DNA of 57,797 nucleotides from assembly GCA_019136545.1 (NCBI GenBank), contig JAGVUA010000023.1, forward strand, positions 1-57,797. The letters are read 5' to 3'. How positions within the stretch are numbered: position 1 is the first letter of the stretch; every line of letters begins with the position of its first letter. Positions 6,173-20,319 of the stretch are shown here, piece by piece. The notes beneath the pieces were generated by a model. That model had not been told where the DNA came from. It ran no database searches and was given only the letters and a program-made list of their open reading frames with translations. The translations under genes were made by a program, and so were the position numbers. The DNA is from Betaproteobacteria bacterium. Lineage in GTDB: Bacteria > Pseudomonadota > Gammaproteobacteria > Burkholderiales > Rhodocyclaceae.

Positions 6173-7381
6173 TCACTTCGCTGCGCCGTACTTGATCTCG
6201 CCCTGCAGGATGCCGATGGCGCCCTTGAGCAGGATGGTCAGGATGAAGAAACCGAACGCCCAGATGCCGACGGTCAGCAGGACTTCGACGAAGGTCGGGT
6301 AGTACTCCGTCACTTCGCCGATCGGGGTTGGAATGAAGCCGGGAACGATCAGGCCCATGCCCTTCTCGATCCAGATGCCGGCAAAGGCCATGATGCAGGG
6401 AATCGGCAGCAGCTTCATGTTGTTGCGAACGGCCGGGATCAGGAACAGCACGAAGGAGGTGACCATCAGAATCACGGCGGCCCAGAACCAGGGCACCAGC
6501 TTGGTCAGGCCGTGCAGGCCGAACATCAGGTAGTAGAGGCCGTTCGCATGCTCGGTGCGCGCGTAGAGCTCAACGACGACTTCCGACATGGTGAGGAAGA
6601 GCGCAATGCCCAGGCACCAGGTGATGATGGTCGTCAGCAACTTGATGGCGCTGTCGTCGACCCACATCTTCGTGTTGTTGCGGATGATGAGGAAAGCCAG
6701 AATGATCAGGCAGGGGCCCGCCGCGAAAGCCGTGGCGATGAAGCGGATCGGCATCATGCTATGGAACCACATCGGACGCGCCGGCATCGTCGAAATCAGG
6801 AAGGCCGTGACGGTATGGATGGAAAGCGCCCAGACGATCGAGATGTACACCAGCGGCATGAAGAACTTCTTGTTGACCTGTCTGCCCGTGTACTTCACCC
6901 ACAGGTAGTAGAAGCCGCAGATGGCGTTCAGGATCAGGTAGCCGGTCAGCACCAGCACGTCCCAGCCCAGCATCGAGTTCGGGAAGTTGTAGATGCCGAT
7001 GATCGGGATCATGTGCCAGAGGCGGTCCGGCCGGCCCATGTGGGCGAAGACGAACATCGTCACCATGATCACGGCGGAGATCGCCAGCATCTCGCCCAGC
7101 ACCGTGACCTTGTGCATGCCTTCATGGTGGTAGACATAAGCCGGAAAGACGATGGTTACCGCTCCGGCGGCCACACCGACCAGGAAGACCAGGTTGGCGA
7201 AATACAGACCGTCGTGAATCTGGCTGGTCATGCCCGTGACGATCAAGCCGTCGGTGTTCTGGAGATAGAACACATACATCATGCCGACGATAAGCACCGC
7301 GAGGAAACCCATCCAGGCATAGAACTTCGTGCCGCCCTTGAGGACGTAGCGCACGTAGTCGGAAACAAAACTGGTTAGCAC
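6173..7381 (-). CDS. NrfD/PsrC-type quinone-interacting membrane protein
   Basis: About 402 residues with some ten hydrophobic segments, as in NrfD, PsrC, DsrP and HybB. These anchor proteins exchange electrons between the quinone pool and a periplasmic ferredoxin subunit. I chose the GTG at 7381 because AGGAG lies exactly 7 bases before it. The longest frame begins at a TTG five codons earlier with no ribosome site. The gene lies between a DsrO-like ferredoxin and a multihaem cytochrome, the composition of DsrJOP, and the genuine dsrP (48083-49288) is a separate gene. There is no molybdopterin catalytic subunit in the operon, so the module appears purely electron-transferring. Confidence 0.85.
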   Translation of the reverse strand: MLTSFVSDYVRYVLKGGTKFYAWMGFLAVLIVGMMYVFYLQNTDGLIVTGMTSQIHDGLYFANLVFLVGVAAGAVTIVFPAYVYHHEGMHKVTVLGEMLAISAVIMVTMFVFAHMGRPDRLWHMIPIIGIYNFPNSMLGWDVLVLTGYLILNAICGFYYLWVKYTGRQVNKKFFMPLVYISIVWALSIHTVTAFLISTMPARPMWFHSMMPIRFIATAFAAGPCLIILAFLIIRNNTKMWVDDSAIKLLTTIITWCLGIALFLTMSEVVVELYARTEHANGLYYLMFGLHGLTKLVPWFWAAVILMVTSFVLFLIPAVRNNMKLLPIPCIMAFAGIWIEKGMGLIVPGFIPTPIGEVTEYYPTFVEVLLTVGIWAFGFFILTILLKGAIGILQGEIKYGAAK

Positions 7382-7392
7382 GGTCCGGCTCC

Positions 7393-8484
7393 TCAATCGT
7401 AGAAGTAGAAGAATTTCGGGAAAGTATTGAGCTCCGCCTTGAGGCGGAACACGTTCTTCCTGGCCAGGATCAGGCTCACTTCACTTTCCGGATCGAGCAA
7501 GTTGCCGAACTTGCGGGCGCCGACCGGACAGACCTCGACACAGGCCGGGTAACGGCCGTGGCGGCTGCGCTGCAGGCACCAGTGGCACTTTTCGACGACG
7601 CCCCGCATGCGCGGCCGGTTGCCCAGATAGTGCGTCACCGGATTCATGTCCTCCTTGGGCAGGACGGGGTTGGCGACGTTGATGCGGCGTGCCCAGTAGG
7701 GGCAGGCGCCCATGCACATGCGGCAGCCGATGCACCAGTTGTAGTCGATCACCACCGGACCGTCCGGCTCGCGATAGGTCGTGCGCACCGGGCAAACCTT
7801 GACGCAGGGCGGCTTTTCGCACTGCATGCAGGCGATCGGCATGTAGGTGGCGTCCTTTTCCGGGACGGCTTCCGGCTCGTAGTGATACTGCCCTTCGAGC
7901 ACCTGACCGGCCGGCGTGTAGGCATTGCCGCCGACTTGGATGCCCAAGCCTTCGGGGTAGCCGTGATCCATCTTGTCTTTCGAGAATTCGCCGCGCTCCA
8001 TCCGGAGCACTTGAATCCACTCGATGCGTTCGCCGGGTCTTTCGCCGCGCGTCTGATTGTTTTCGGCGACGCAAGCCTTGACGCAGCGGCGGCAGCCGAT
8101 GCACTTGCGGATGTTCAGGGCGTAGCCCATCAGGACGCCCGGCTGGGCGTCGGTGGTGTCGACCGTGACCGCCTTGCCGTATTCCGCCGAATAGCGGCGT
8201 TCGAGCCGCGCGCGCGCCTCGGCCTTTTCCTCGGGCGTCATCAGGCGGTAGTTCTTCTGGAAGTGCTCCGCCCACTCGACGGCGGCTTTCGCCTCGTCGG
8301 ACTGGGTCATCAGCGCCGCCGTGCCCATCAGCGACGACAGGCTCAGCAGGCCGCTGGATTTCAGAAAACCGCGCCGCGAAGTTTTCAAGACGGCTTTGGC
8401 GGGATCAGCCGACGCCGGCGGCACCGGGCATCCGGGCGATTGCTCCATGGCCGTGCCGGCCGGGGGGGTCTCCTTCGGGGTCAC
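7393..8484 (-). CDS. Tat-exported four-cluster ferredoxin, DsrO/HmcB-like
   Basis: 363 residues. Residues 36-60 form a twin-arginine signal (SRRGFLK followed by a hydrophobic stretch) after an unusually long N-terminal leader. Four [4Fe-4S] motifs follow: CIGCRRCVKAC at 128-138, then CMQCEKPPCVKVC, CIGCRMCMGAC and CHWCLQ paired with CVEVCPVG. This matches the periplasmic DsrO, HmcB and PsrB-like subunits that pass electrons between NrfD-type proteins and cytochromes. The start is GTG with AGGAGA 6 bases upstream. It is the first gene of the five-gene operon, and an FNR-type box lies about 90 bases before the start codon. Confidence 0.85.
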   Translation of the reverse strand: MTPKETPPAGTAMEQSPGCPVPPASADPAKAVLKTSRRGFLKSSGLLSLSSLMGTAALMTQSDEAKAAVEWAEHFQKNYRLMTPEEKAEARARLERRYSAEYGKAVTVDTTDAQPGVLMGYALNIRKCIGCRRCVKACVAENNQTRGERPGERIEWIQVLRMERGEFSKDKMDHGYPEGLGIQVGGNAYTPAGQVLEGQYHYEPEAVPEKDATYMPIACMQCEKPPCVKVCPVRTTYREPDGPVVIDYNWCIGCRMCMGACPYWARRINVANPVLPKEDMNPVTHYLGNRPRMRGVVEKCHWCLQRSRHGRYPACVEVCPVGARKFGNLLDPESEVSLILARKNVFRLKAELNTFPKFFYFYD

Positions 8485-8573
8485 AGTGAATCTCCTGTAT
8501 GGGTAAGTTGTTTATTGCTTGGCAAGCTAAAAAAAACAGGCGGGGATATTGTCACGCTTTGCCGGGATTCCTT

Positions 8574-8587
8574 TTGATTGACGTCAA
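8574..8587 (-). promoter_or_regulatory. FNR/DNR-type box upstream of the redox operon
   Basis: Read in the direction of the operon the site is TTGAC-N4-ATCAA, one base away from the FNR/DNR consensus TTGAT-N4-ATCAA. It also sits in a perfect 12-base palindrome (8577-8588). A class II arrangement would put transcription start near 8539, with ACAATAT (8553-8546, minus strand) in the -10 position and a leader of about 55 bases. This suggests control by oxygen or nitrogen oxides. Confidence 0.5.
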
Positions 8588-8668
8588 TACGTCCTCATAC
8601 GGGTCGCTTTAGGCGCCTTGACCGCCTTCTTCGTTTATCGGCCGCCGCATTGGGCCGAAGCGCGGGCG

Positions 8669-9649
8669 CTAAGCCGCCGAGGCGAGCCGATCCAGCGCCA
8701 GCTTGGCCAGCGCCGCGATCCAGTCGGGACGTTCGTTGAGGCAGGGGATGTAGCGAAACTCGCCGCCGCCCGCGGCGAGGAAGGTCTCGCGGCATTCGAT
8801 GGCGATTTCCTCGAGGGTCTCGAGACAATCGGCCGGAAAGCCCGGACACATCACATCGATGCGCTTGACCCCCGATCGGCCGAGTTGCTCGAGCGTGGGC
8901 TGGGTATAGGGCTGGAGCCATTCCGCCGCCCCGAACCGCGACTGGAAGGTAAGCTGCCAACTGCCCGTGGGCAGCTTGAGTTCGGCAGCGAGCAGTTCGG
9001 CGGTGCGCCGGCACTGACTTTCGTAGGGATCGCCACGCGCCACGGCGCGCTTGGGAATGCCGTGAAAGCTCATCAGCAGATGATCGGGCCGGCCCGATGT
9101 CTTCCAGTGGTCGAGCACGCTTTGTCGGAGCGCGGCGATGTATCCCGCGTCCTCATGGAATTCTTCGACTTGAGCGATGTCGGTGGCCGTGTCGTCGTTG
9201 GCGCGCCAGGCGCGAACGGCATCGCGGGCGCTCAGCGCCGTGCTTGCCGAAAATTGGGGATAGAGCGGCACCACCACGATGCGGCGCGCGCCTTCACGCT
9301 TCAGGCGGTCCAGCACGGCGGGGATCGACGGCTGGCCGTAGCGCATCGCCCACGCGACCGCGACATCCTGCCTGCCTTGTTGCCCGAGGAGGCCGCGGAC
9401 CAGCTTCGCCTGTTTTTCGGTATGAAACTTGAGCGGCGAGCCTTCGCGCGTCCAGATCCTGGCGTATTTCGCCGCGGACTTGGCGGGCCGCGTGTTGAGG
9501 ACGATGCCATGGAGGATCGGCCACCATAGCGGTCGCGGCAGGTCGACCACGCGCCGGTCGCCGAGAAACTCGGCGAGATAGCGGCGCAAGGCCGGCGCCG
9601 TCGGCGCGTCGGGCGTGCCGAGATTGACCAGCAGGATGGCGTCGCTCAT
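8669..9649 (-). CDS. hemH: Ferrochelatase
   Basis: 326 residues. It inserts Fe2+ into protoporphyrin IX, the last step of protohaem synthesis, and is membrane associated. Family signatures are the N-terminal [11 protein letters not shown], the central [11 protein letters not shown] holding the metal-binding His, and [15 protein letters not shown] near the end with the conserved Glu. The start is the ATG before SDAILL, which overlaps the stop of hrcA by four bases, so the two are co-translated. Haem supply is relevant to the many cytochromes encoded in the window. Confidence 0.95.
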   Translation of the reverse strand: MSDAILLVNLGTPDAPTAPALRRYLAEFLGDRRVVDLPRPLWWPILHGIVLNTRPAKSAAKYARIWTREGSPLKFHTEKQAKLVRGLLGQQGRQDVAVAWAMRYGQPSIPAVLDRLKREGARRIVVVPLYPQFSASTALSARDAVRAWRANDDTATDIAQVEEFHEDAGYIAALRQSVLDHWKTSGRPDHLLMSFHGIPKRAVARGDPYESQCRRTAELLAAELKLPTGSWQLTFQSRFGAAEWLQPYTQPTLEQLGRSGVKRIDVMCPGFPADCLETLEEIAIECRETFLAAGGGEFRYIPCLNERPDWIAALAKLALDRLASAA

Positions 9650-10665
9650 GGCGCGGCAAGCGCGCTGGCCAGCAGCTTGGCGGTGATGTCGACGATGGGA
9701 ATGACGCGTTCGTAGGCCATGCGCGTCGGACCGATGACGCCGATGGTGCCGACCACCTGACCATCGACTTCGTAGGGCGCCGCGACGACGCTGCACTCGT
9801 CGAGCGGCGCGATGCCCGATTCGCCGCCGATGAAGACCTGCACGCCTTCGGCGCGATTCGACAGGTCGAGCAGCTGCACGAGGCCGGTCTTGCGCTCGAA
9901 CAGCTCGAACAGGCCGCGCAGCCGTCCCATGTTGGACGACAGATCCTCGACCCCGAGCAGATTCTTCTCGCCGCTGATGACGTACTGTGCCGAGGCATCG
10001 GTGACCGCCTCGCTGCCGGCTTCGACGGCCGCGCTCATCAACTCGACCATGTCGGCGCGCAACTGCTTGAGCTCATCCTGCAGCCGTGCGCGAATCTGGC
10101 TGAAGTCGAGCCCCGCAAAATGCTCGTTCAGCATGTTGGCCGCCGCCGTCAATTCCGACGGCGTATAGCTGCGCTGAGTGAACAGGATGCGGTTCTGGAC
10201 GTCGCCTTCCGTGGTGACGATGATCAGCAGGATGCGCGTTTCCGAAAGATGGAGGAACTCGATCTGGCGGATGCGCGGTAACTGGCGACGCGGCGCGATC
10301 ACCACGCCGGCGAAATGGGTTAACTCCGACAGCAATTGCGAAGCGTGGCTGATCACGCGCTGCGGCTGGTCCGGCTGGATCATTTCCTTGATGCCGCTGA
10401 TTTCCTCGCGCGCAAGGGGCTGCACCGTCAGCAGCGTATCGACGAACAGCCGGTAGCCCTTGGGCGTCGGAATTCGGCCGGCCGAAGTGTGCGGACTGGC
10501 GATGAAGCCCATTTCCTCGAGATCCGACATCACGTTGCGGATGGTCGCCGGCGACAGCTCGAGGCCGGAATGACGCGACAGCGTGCGCGAACCGACCGGC
10601 TGACCTTCGACGATATACCGTTCGATCAGGGTTTTCAGCAGGGATTGGGCGCGGCGATCGAGCAT
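9646..10665 (-). CDS. hrcA: Heat-inducible transcription repressor HrcA
   Basis: 339 residues, normal for the family. The N-terminal winged helix (about 1-75, with [21 protein letters not shown]) binds CIRCE operators. The GAF-like middle and C-terminal part respond to GroEL. HrcA represses groESL, dnaKJ and sometimes its own gene. I found no CIRCE sequence in the short gap before the start, so autoregulation is not supported here. It is divergent from nadK, as in many betaproteobacteria, and forms an overlapping pair with hemH. Confidence 0.95.
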   Translation of the reverse strand: MLDRRAQSLLKTLIERYIVEGQPVGSRTLSRHSGLELSPATIRNVMSDLEEMGFIASPHTSAGRIPTPKGYRLFVDTLLTVQPLAREEISGIKEMIQPDQPQRVISHASQLLSELTHFAGVVIAPRRQLPRIRQIEFLHLSETRILLIIVTTEGDVQNRILFTQRSYTPSELTAAANMLNEHFAGLDFSQIRARLQDELKQLRADMVELMSAAVEAGSEAVTDASAQYVISGEKNLLGVEDLSSNMGRLRGLFELFERKTGLVQLLDLSNRAEGVQVFIGGESGIAPLDECSVVAAPYEVDGQVVGTIGVIGPTRMAYERVIPIVDITAKLLASALAAP

Positions 10666-10734
10666 GCGGCGATTCTAGCGGTAATCGTCAAGCGCGTCGG
10701 GAAGTGAATCGGGATGTGGTTTAATCAACGGGCC

Positions 10735-11625
10735 ATGGCTACAGCGTTTCGGAAAACCATACACACGGCCGGCCTGATCGGCAAGTATCAGAGTCCGGAA
10801 GTCGCGGAATCGCTGCCGCTGCTGGCGGCTTTCCTGTCGGGGCGCGGCGTGCGCGTGCTGATCGAGGAGACCCTGGCCGGCCAGCTGAAAGTCAGCCATG
10901 GCGAGACGGCGAATTACGAGACGATGGGCCGCCTGGCCGACGTCGCCATCGTCCTGGGCGGCGACGGCACCATGCTTTACGTCGCCCGGCGGCTGGCCGC
11001 CTTTGGCGTGCCGCTGGCCGGCGTCAATCTCGGCCGGCTCGGGTTCATGACCGACATTGCCCGCCACGACATGCTCGCCGGTGTGAACGACCTCCTGGAC
11101 GGCCGTTTCACCACGGAAGCGCGCGTGTTGCTCGACGTGAAGGTCTGGCGCGACGGGGCGCCGATCTTCGACAATCTGGCGTTCAACGAGGTGGTGGTCA
11201 ACAAGGGCGATCTCGGCCGCATGATCGAGATGCGCGTCGAAGTCGACGGCGAATTCCTCTACCTGCTGCGCGCCGACGGGCTGATTGTCGGTACGCCGAC
11301 CGGTTCGACCGCCTATGCCCTGTCGGCCAACGGCCCCATCCTGCATCCCGGCGTTGCCGGCATTGCGCTGGTGCCGCTGTGTCCGCATGCCTTGTCCAAT
11401 CGTCCGATCACCATCGGCGACAACAGCCGCATCGAGATTTCCCTGCTGCCGCCGCACGACGGCCGGGTGCACGTCGACGGCCAAGTGCGCCGCGATGCGC
11501 TGACCGGCGATCGCATCAGCATCGCGCGGGCCCCGCTCGCGGTGACGCTGCTGCATCCCCCCGCCTACAACTATTTCGCCATGCTCCGCGAAAAGCTCCG
11601 CTGGAGCGAACCGCCAAGAAGCTGA
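10735..11625 (+). CDS. nadK: NAD kinase
   Basis: 296 residues from the ATG at 10735; an ATG at 10714 adds seven residues and neither has a clear ribosome site. It phosphorylates NAD to NADP in the cytosol. Key motifs are GGDGTML near residue 75, where the Asp is catalytic, NLGRLGF just after, and TPTGSTAYALSANGP near 190 for NAD binding. It is followed by recN 9 bases downstream, the conserved order in beta- and gammaproteobacteria. Confidence 0.95.
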   Translation: MATAFRKTIHTAGLIGKYQSPEVAESLPLLAAFLSGRGVRVLIEETLAGQLKVSHGETANYETMGRLADVAIVLGGDGTMLYVARRLAAFGVPLAGVNLGRLGFMTDIARHDMLAGVNDLLDGRFTTEARVLLDVKVWRDGAPIFDNLAFNEVVVNKGDLGRMIEMRVEVDGEFLYLLRADGLIVGTPTGSTAYALSANGPILHPGVAGIALVPLCPHALSNRPITIGDNSRIEISLLPPHDGRVHVDGQVRRDALTGDRISIARAPLAVTLLHPPAYNYFAMLREKLRWSEPPRS

Positions 11626-11634
11626 AGCCGCACG

Positions 11635-13287
11635 ATGCTGCGTCGACTGTTCATCCGCGACTTCGTCATCGTCGATCGCCTCGAACTGGAGCTCGAGACG
11701 GGGTTCGGCGCCCTGACGGGCGAAACCGGCGCCGGCAAGTCGATCCTGGTCGATGCCTTGTCGCTGGCCCTGGGCGAGCGGGCCGACGCCACGGTGCTGC
11801 GCCAGGGTGCGGCGCGCGCCGAAATTTCGGCGGAATTCGACGTCGCCGCCGGCGAGGGCTTGGCCGCCTGGCTCGGGGAAAACGATTTCGATGCCGGCGA
11901 TACCTGCCTGTTGAGGCGGGTGATCGACGCCGCGGGCCGCTCCCGGGCGACCATCAACGGTTCGCCGGCCACCTTGGCGCAATTGCGGCAGGCCGGCGAA
12001 TTTCTTGCCGACATCCATGGTCAGCACGCCTACCACGCGCTGCTGCGCGCCGACGCGCAACGTGCCCTGCTGGATGTCCAGATTGGCGCCGTCGACCTGG
12101 CCGCCGAGGTCGCGGCGAAGTTCCGCGCCTGGCGCGGCCTGCGCGAGGCGTGCGCGAGCGCCGAGCGGGACAGCGCGGCGCTGCGCCGCGAAAAGGAAAT
12201 GCTCGAATGGCAGGTTCAGGAACTGCGCACGCTGGCGTTCGAGTCTTCGCGTTGGGCTGAAGAGAATCAGGAGCATCGCCGCCTTGGCCATGCCGCCAGC
12301 TTGCTCGAAGGCGCGGCGGCGGCGCTGGCAATGCTCGACGAGAACGACGGTGCGGTGGCCGCGCGGCTCGACGAGGCGCTGGCCAGGCTTCGACCGCTGA
12401 CCGACTACGACGAGGCGCTGCGGGAACCCGCCGACCTGCTCGATGTCTCGCGCATCCAGCTTACCGAGGCGATCCACGCGCTGTCGCGCTATCGCGAGCG
12501 TCTCGAGCTCGATCCGGCGCGGCTGGCCGAGCTCGAGGCACGCATCGAGGCCGTCACCGCGATGGCGCGCAAGCACCGCGTGACGCCCGAGGAATTACCG
12601 GAAGTGCTGGCCCGCTGCCAGGCCAAGCTGGACGAGCTGGGGCTGGCGGCCGATCCGGCGGCGCTGGCCGCCAAGGAGCGGGCAGCGCGCGCCGACTACC
12701 TGAAAGCGGCGCAGCGGCTGTCGGACAGGCGCCGCCAGGGCGCGACGGAACTGTCGGCGGCGGTGACCGAAGGCATGCAGCAACTGGCAATGGTCGGCGG
12801 TCGGTTCGAGATCGCCCTTCAGCCCGTGGTCGACGGTTCGGCGCATGGCCTGGAGCATGTCGAGTTCCAGGTGGCGGTCAATCCGGGGCAGCCATTGCGG
12901 CCGATGACGAAAGTGGCGTCGGGCGGCGAATTATCGCGTATCGGTCTGGCCATCCAGGTGATCGCCAGCAGCGCCGGCGTGGCGCCGACGCTGACTTTCG
13001 ACGAAGTGGACGTCGGCATCGGCGGCGGTGTCGCCGAGATCGTCGGCAAGATGCTGCATCAGCTCGGCCGGCAGCGGCAGGTGCTTTGCGTGACGCATTT
13101 GCCGCAGGTGGCGGCCCAGGCCGACTGGCAGTGGTCGATCACCAAGGATAACCGGGATGGGGCGACGTTCAGCCGCGTAAACGTGCTCGACCGCGCGGCG
13201 CGCGTCGAGGAACTTGCCCGCATGCTTGGCGGCGTGAGGATTACCGATACCACGCGTCGCCACGCACGGGAAATGCTTGGCGGCTAG
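11635..13287 (+). CDS. recN: DNA repair protein RecN
   Basis: 550 residues, SMC-like ATPase used in recombinational repair of double-strand breaks. Walker A is GETGAGKS (about 29-36). The central 150-370 region is rich in Glu/Arg/Ala and coiled coil. The ABC signature (VASGGELSRI) and Walker B (LTFDEVDVGIGG) lie near 430-465. Its stop overlaps the stop of the convergent GDT1-type gene by four bases. No LexA box is evident before nadK-recN. Confidence 0.95.
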   Translation: MLRRLFIRDFVIVDRLELELETGFGALTGETGAGKSILVDALSLALGERADATVLRQGAARAEISAEFDVAAGEGLAAWLGENDFDAGDTCLLRRVIDAAGRSRATINGSPATLAQLRQAGEFLADIHGQHAYHALLRADAQRALLDVQIGAVDLAAEVAAKFRAWRGLREACASAERDSAALRREKEMLEWQVQELRTLAFESSRWAEENQEHRRLGHAASLLEGAAAALAMLDENDGAVAARLDEALARLRPLTDYDEALREPADLLDVSRIQLTEAIHALSRYRERLELDPARLAELEARIEAVTAMARKHRVTPEELPEVLARCQAKLDELGLAADPAALAAKERAARADYLKAAQRLSDRRRQGATELSAAVTEGMQQLAMVGGRFEIALQPVVDGSAHGLEHVEFQVAVNPGQPLRPMTKVASGGELSRIGLAIQVIASSAGVAPTLTFDEVDVGIGGGVAEIVGKMLHQLGRQRQVLCVTHLPQVAAQADWQWSITKDNRDGATFSRVNVLDRAARVEELARMLGGVRITDTTRRHAREMLGG

Positions 13288-13853
13288 CCGGCGCTTCCCG
13301 CGGCGCCCAGCAGAGTGGCGCCGCCGGTGGCGATGAAGACGCCGGCGGCGATCCAGCGTATCGCCGTCAAGGGCAGTTTCTGCGCCAGTTTTTCGCCGAC
13401 GATCACGGCGGGAACGTTGGCCAGCATCATGCCGATCGTCGTGCCGATCACCACGGCGAACAGGGCATCGAAGCGTGCCGCCAGCGCCACCGTGGCGAGC
13501 TGCGTCTTGTCGCCCATCTCGGCGATGAAGAAGGCAATGACAGTGGTGACGAAGGCGCCCGCGCGGTGCAGCTTGGGATCGTCGTCGAGCGAATCGGGAT
13601 GCAGCGTCCATAAGCCGAAGGCGATGAAAACGAGGCCGGTGATCCAGGGTAGCCATCGGGGATCGACGAGCGAGGCCAGCCAGACGCCGACCGAGCCGGC
13701 AAACAGGTGATTGGCGATGGTGGCGACGAAAATGCCGGCGATGATGGGCCAGGGTTTCCGCAGGCGCGCCGCCAAAACGAACGACAACAGCTGCGTTTTG
13801 TCGCCGATCTCGGCCAGGGCGACCAGGGCCGCCGAGGTCAGAAATGCTTCCAA
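13284..13853 (-). CDS. GDT1/UPF0016 family manganese or calcium exporter
   Basis: 189 residues with six predicted membrane segments arranged as two repeats. Each repeat carries the family signature EXGDKTQ: EIGDKTQ near residue 16 and EMGDKTQ near 112. Members export Mn2+ or Ca2+ across the inner membrane, such as bacterial MneA and eukaryotic TMEM165/GDT1. The start is a TTG with AAAGG 7 bases upstream, 3 bases after the fur stop, so it is probably co-transcribed with fur. That links iron sensing with manganese handling, though direct control is inference. Confidence 0.85.
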   Translation of the reverse strand: MEAFLTSAALVALAEIGDKTQLLSFVLAARLRKPWPIIAGIFVATIANHLFAGSVGVWLASLVDPRWLPWITGLVFIAFGLWTLHPDSLDDDPKLHRAGAFVTTVIAFFIAEMGDKTQLATVALAARFDALFAVVIGTTIGMMLANVPAVIVGEKLAQKLPLTAIRWIAAGVFIATGGATLLGAAGSAG

Positions 13854-13856
13854 AGA

Positions 13857-14297
13857 TCAGCCTTTTTTCCGGTTCGGGCAGTTCGGCTTGGTGCAGTCGG
13901 CGTACAGATGCAAGGAATGTTCAACGACCTTGAAGCCGCGGTCCTCGGCTATTTTGGCTTGCCGCTTTTCGATCGCGGCGTCATAAAACTCCTCGACCTT
14001 GCCGCATTGCAGGCAAACCAGGTGATCGTGGTGGCTGCCCTCGTTGAGTTCGAACACGGCGCGACCGGAATCGAAGAAATGCCGCGTCAGCAGCCCCGCT
14101 TGCTCGAACTGGGTGAGGACGCGATAAACGGTCGCCAGCCCGAGGTCCACCTCCTCGGCGGCCAGTTGATGCTGCACTTCCTCGGCCGTCATGTGGTGCT
14201 TGCCAGCTCCCTTGGCCTTCTGGAACAGGTCGAGAATCTTGACGCGCGGAATCGTGGCTTTGAGGCCCATGTTCCTGAGTTCGTCGGACTTGGTCAT
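13857..14297 (-). CDS. fur: Ferric uptake regulator Fur
   Basis: 146 residues. The N-terminal winged helix (about 1-80, with [12 protein letters not shown] and the recognition region [14 protein letters not shown]) binds Fur boxes. The dimerisation half has the metal-binding [12 protein letters not shown] motif and a C-terminal CTKPNC pair. It represses iron uptake genes when loaded with Fe2+. The start is the ATG before TKSDELR; longer frames run into the intergenic region. It is divergent from bamE, a widely conserved arrangement, and followed by the GDT1-type exporter. Confidence 0.95.
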   Translation of the reverse strand: MTKSDELRNMGLKATIPRVKILDLFQKAKGAGKHHMTAEEVQHQLAAEEVDLGLATVYRVLTQFEQAGLLTRHFFDSGRAVFELNEGSHHDHLVCLQCGKVEEFYDAAIEKRQAKIAEDRGFKVVEHSLHLYADCTKPNCPNRKKG

Positions 14298-14481
14298 GGC
14301 TGGCGGTTGGGGGCGATGAGTTTCGATGGGACAGACGGCGCAAAGGCCGTCAATGCTTATGATATAGTTTTTCCAGGCCGCCATTGGCCCGTACGATGGC
14401 AGTTTTTCAGATTCCGCATGGTACTTCCGTATTGGCTCTACCGATCCCGGCCACTCTCACAAGCTCTTTGATCGCACAATA

Positions 14482-15740
<1,259 letters not shown>

Positions 15741-15880
15741 GGCAGGGGACCTGCCGGAAGCCCCCGGCGGTTTGCCTGCAGTGTCTCGGCAAGGTACAAT
15801 CCGCAGGTTTGTCAGTCCGGGCATTTGCAGCGCCGCGCCCGTCCTGTTTCCCTCGCGCCTTGCTATCCAGGAGTCCCATC

Positions 15881-17012
15881 GTGCCTCAGTTTCCGCCTGC
15901 CTTACTCGCTCTCGCAGACGGTACTGTTTTTCGGGGCAAGGGCGTCGGCGCCGTTGGCGAGAGCGTCGGCGAGGTGGTGTTCAACACCGCCATGACCGGC
16001 TATCAGGAAATCCTGACCGATCCGTCCTACACCCGGCAAATCGTTACCCTGACCTATCCGCATATCGGTAACGTCGGCGTCAACGGCGAGGACTGCGAGG
16101 CGCCGCGTATTTACGCTGCCGGGTTGGTGATCCGCGACCTGCCGCTGCTGGTGTCCAATTTTCGCAGCGAACGAAGTCTCGATGCCTACCTGAAGGCCGA
16201 GCACGTCGTCGCCATCGCCGACATCGATACCCGCAAGCTGACCCGCATCCTGCGGGAAAAGGGAGCGCAAGCGGGCTGCCTGATGACTGGCCAAGACGTG
16301 GATGGGCTCGATGCCGATGCCGCCATCGCCAAGGCGCGTGCTTTCCCCGGTCTCGCCGGCATGGACCTCGCCAAGGTCGTCAGCGTCGACCGGCCCTACG
16401 ACTGGGTCGAAGGCGAATGGCAGCTCGGCAAGGGCTATGCGCCGCAGGCCGATCCCCAATTCCATGTCGTCGCCTACGACTTCGGCGTCAAGCGCAATAT
16501 TCTGCGCATGCTGGCGCAGCGCGGCTGCAAACTGACCGTGGTGCCGGCGCAGACGTCCGCGAAAGACGTGCTGGCGCTGCATCCGGACGGGATCTTCCTG
16601 TCGAACGGTCCAGGCGATCCGGAGCCTTGCGACTACGCCGTCAATGCGATCCGCGAGTTCCTGGAGCGCAAGCTGCCGACGTTCGGCATCTGTCTCGGCC
16701 ACCAGTTGATGGGCCTGGCGGCGGGCGGCAGGACGCTGAAAATGAAGTTCGGCCACCACGGTGCCAACCATCCGGTCAAGGATCTCGAGTCCGGCCAGGT
16801 GATGATCACCAGCCAGAACCACGGCTTCGCCGTCGATCCGGCGACCTTGCCGGCCAACGTCAAGGTCACCCACGTCTCGCTGTTCGACGGCAGCCTGCAG
16901 GGCATGGCCTGGACCGACCGTCCGGCGCTCTGCTTCCAGGGCCATCCGGAGGCCAGCCCCGGTCCGCACGACGTTTCCTGTCTATTTGATCGCTTCATCG
17001 GAATGATGGAAC

Positions 17013-17029
<17 letters not shown>
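15881..17029 (+). CDS. carA: Carbamoyl-phosphate synthase, small (glutaminase) subunit
   Basis: 382 residues when read from the GTG at 15881, which has AGGAG 7 bases upstream and gives the normal CarA length. The longest frame adds 24 unconserved residues. CarA hydrolyses glutamine and channels ammonia to CarB, for arginine and pyrimidine synthesis. The N-terminal CPSase domain has the [12 protein letters not shown] motif. The class I glutaminase carries the nucleophile in FGICLGHQL and the His/Glu pair in GHPEASPGP. Its last 17 bases overlap carB. Confidence 0.95.
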
Positions 17030-20237
<3,208 letters not shown>

Positions 20238-20319
20238 TGACCTCCCACGCTCACAAACCCTGCTCGCTGCTCCTCACCTGGAGGCGCGGAATAGCTTGGG
20301 CCGGCTCGGCGACATCACG

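Noticed and set aside
5402-7378. 658-codon open frame on the plus strand
   Set aside because: Antisense to the cytochrome and NrfD genes. The opposite strand gives recognisable haem motifs and membrane helices, while this frame gives low-complexity charged sequence.
10675-12576. 633-codon open frame on the minus strand
   Set aside because: Antisense to nadK and recN, which have clear family motifs; no ribosome site and no recognisable domain.
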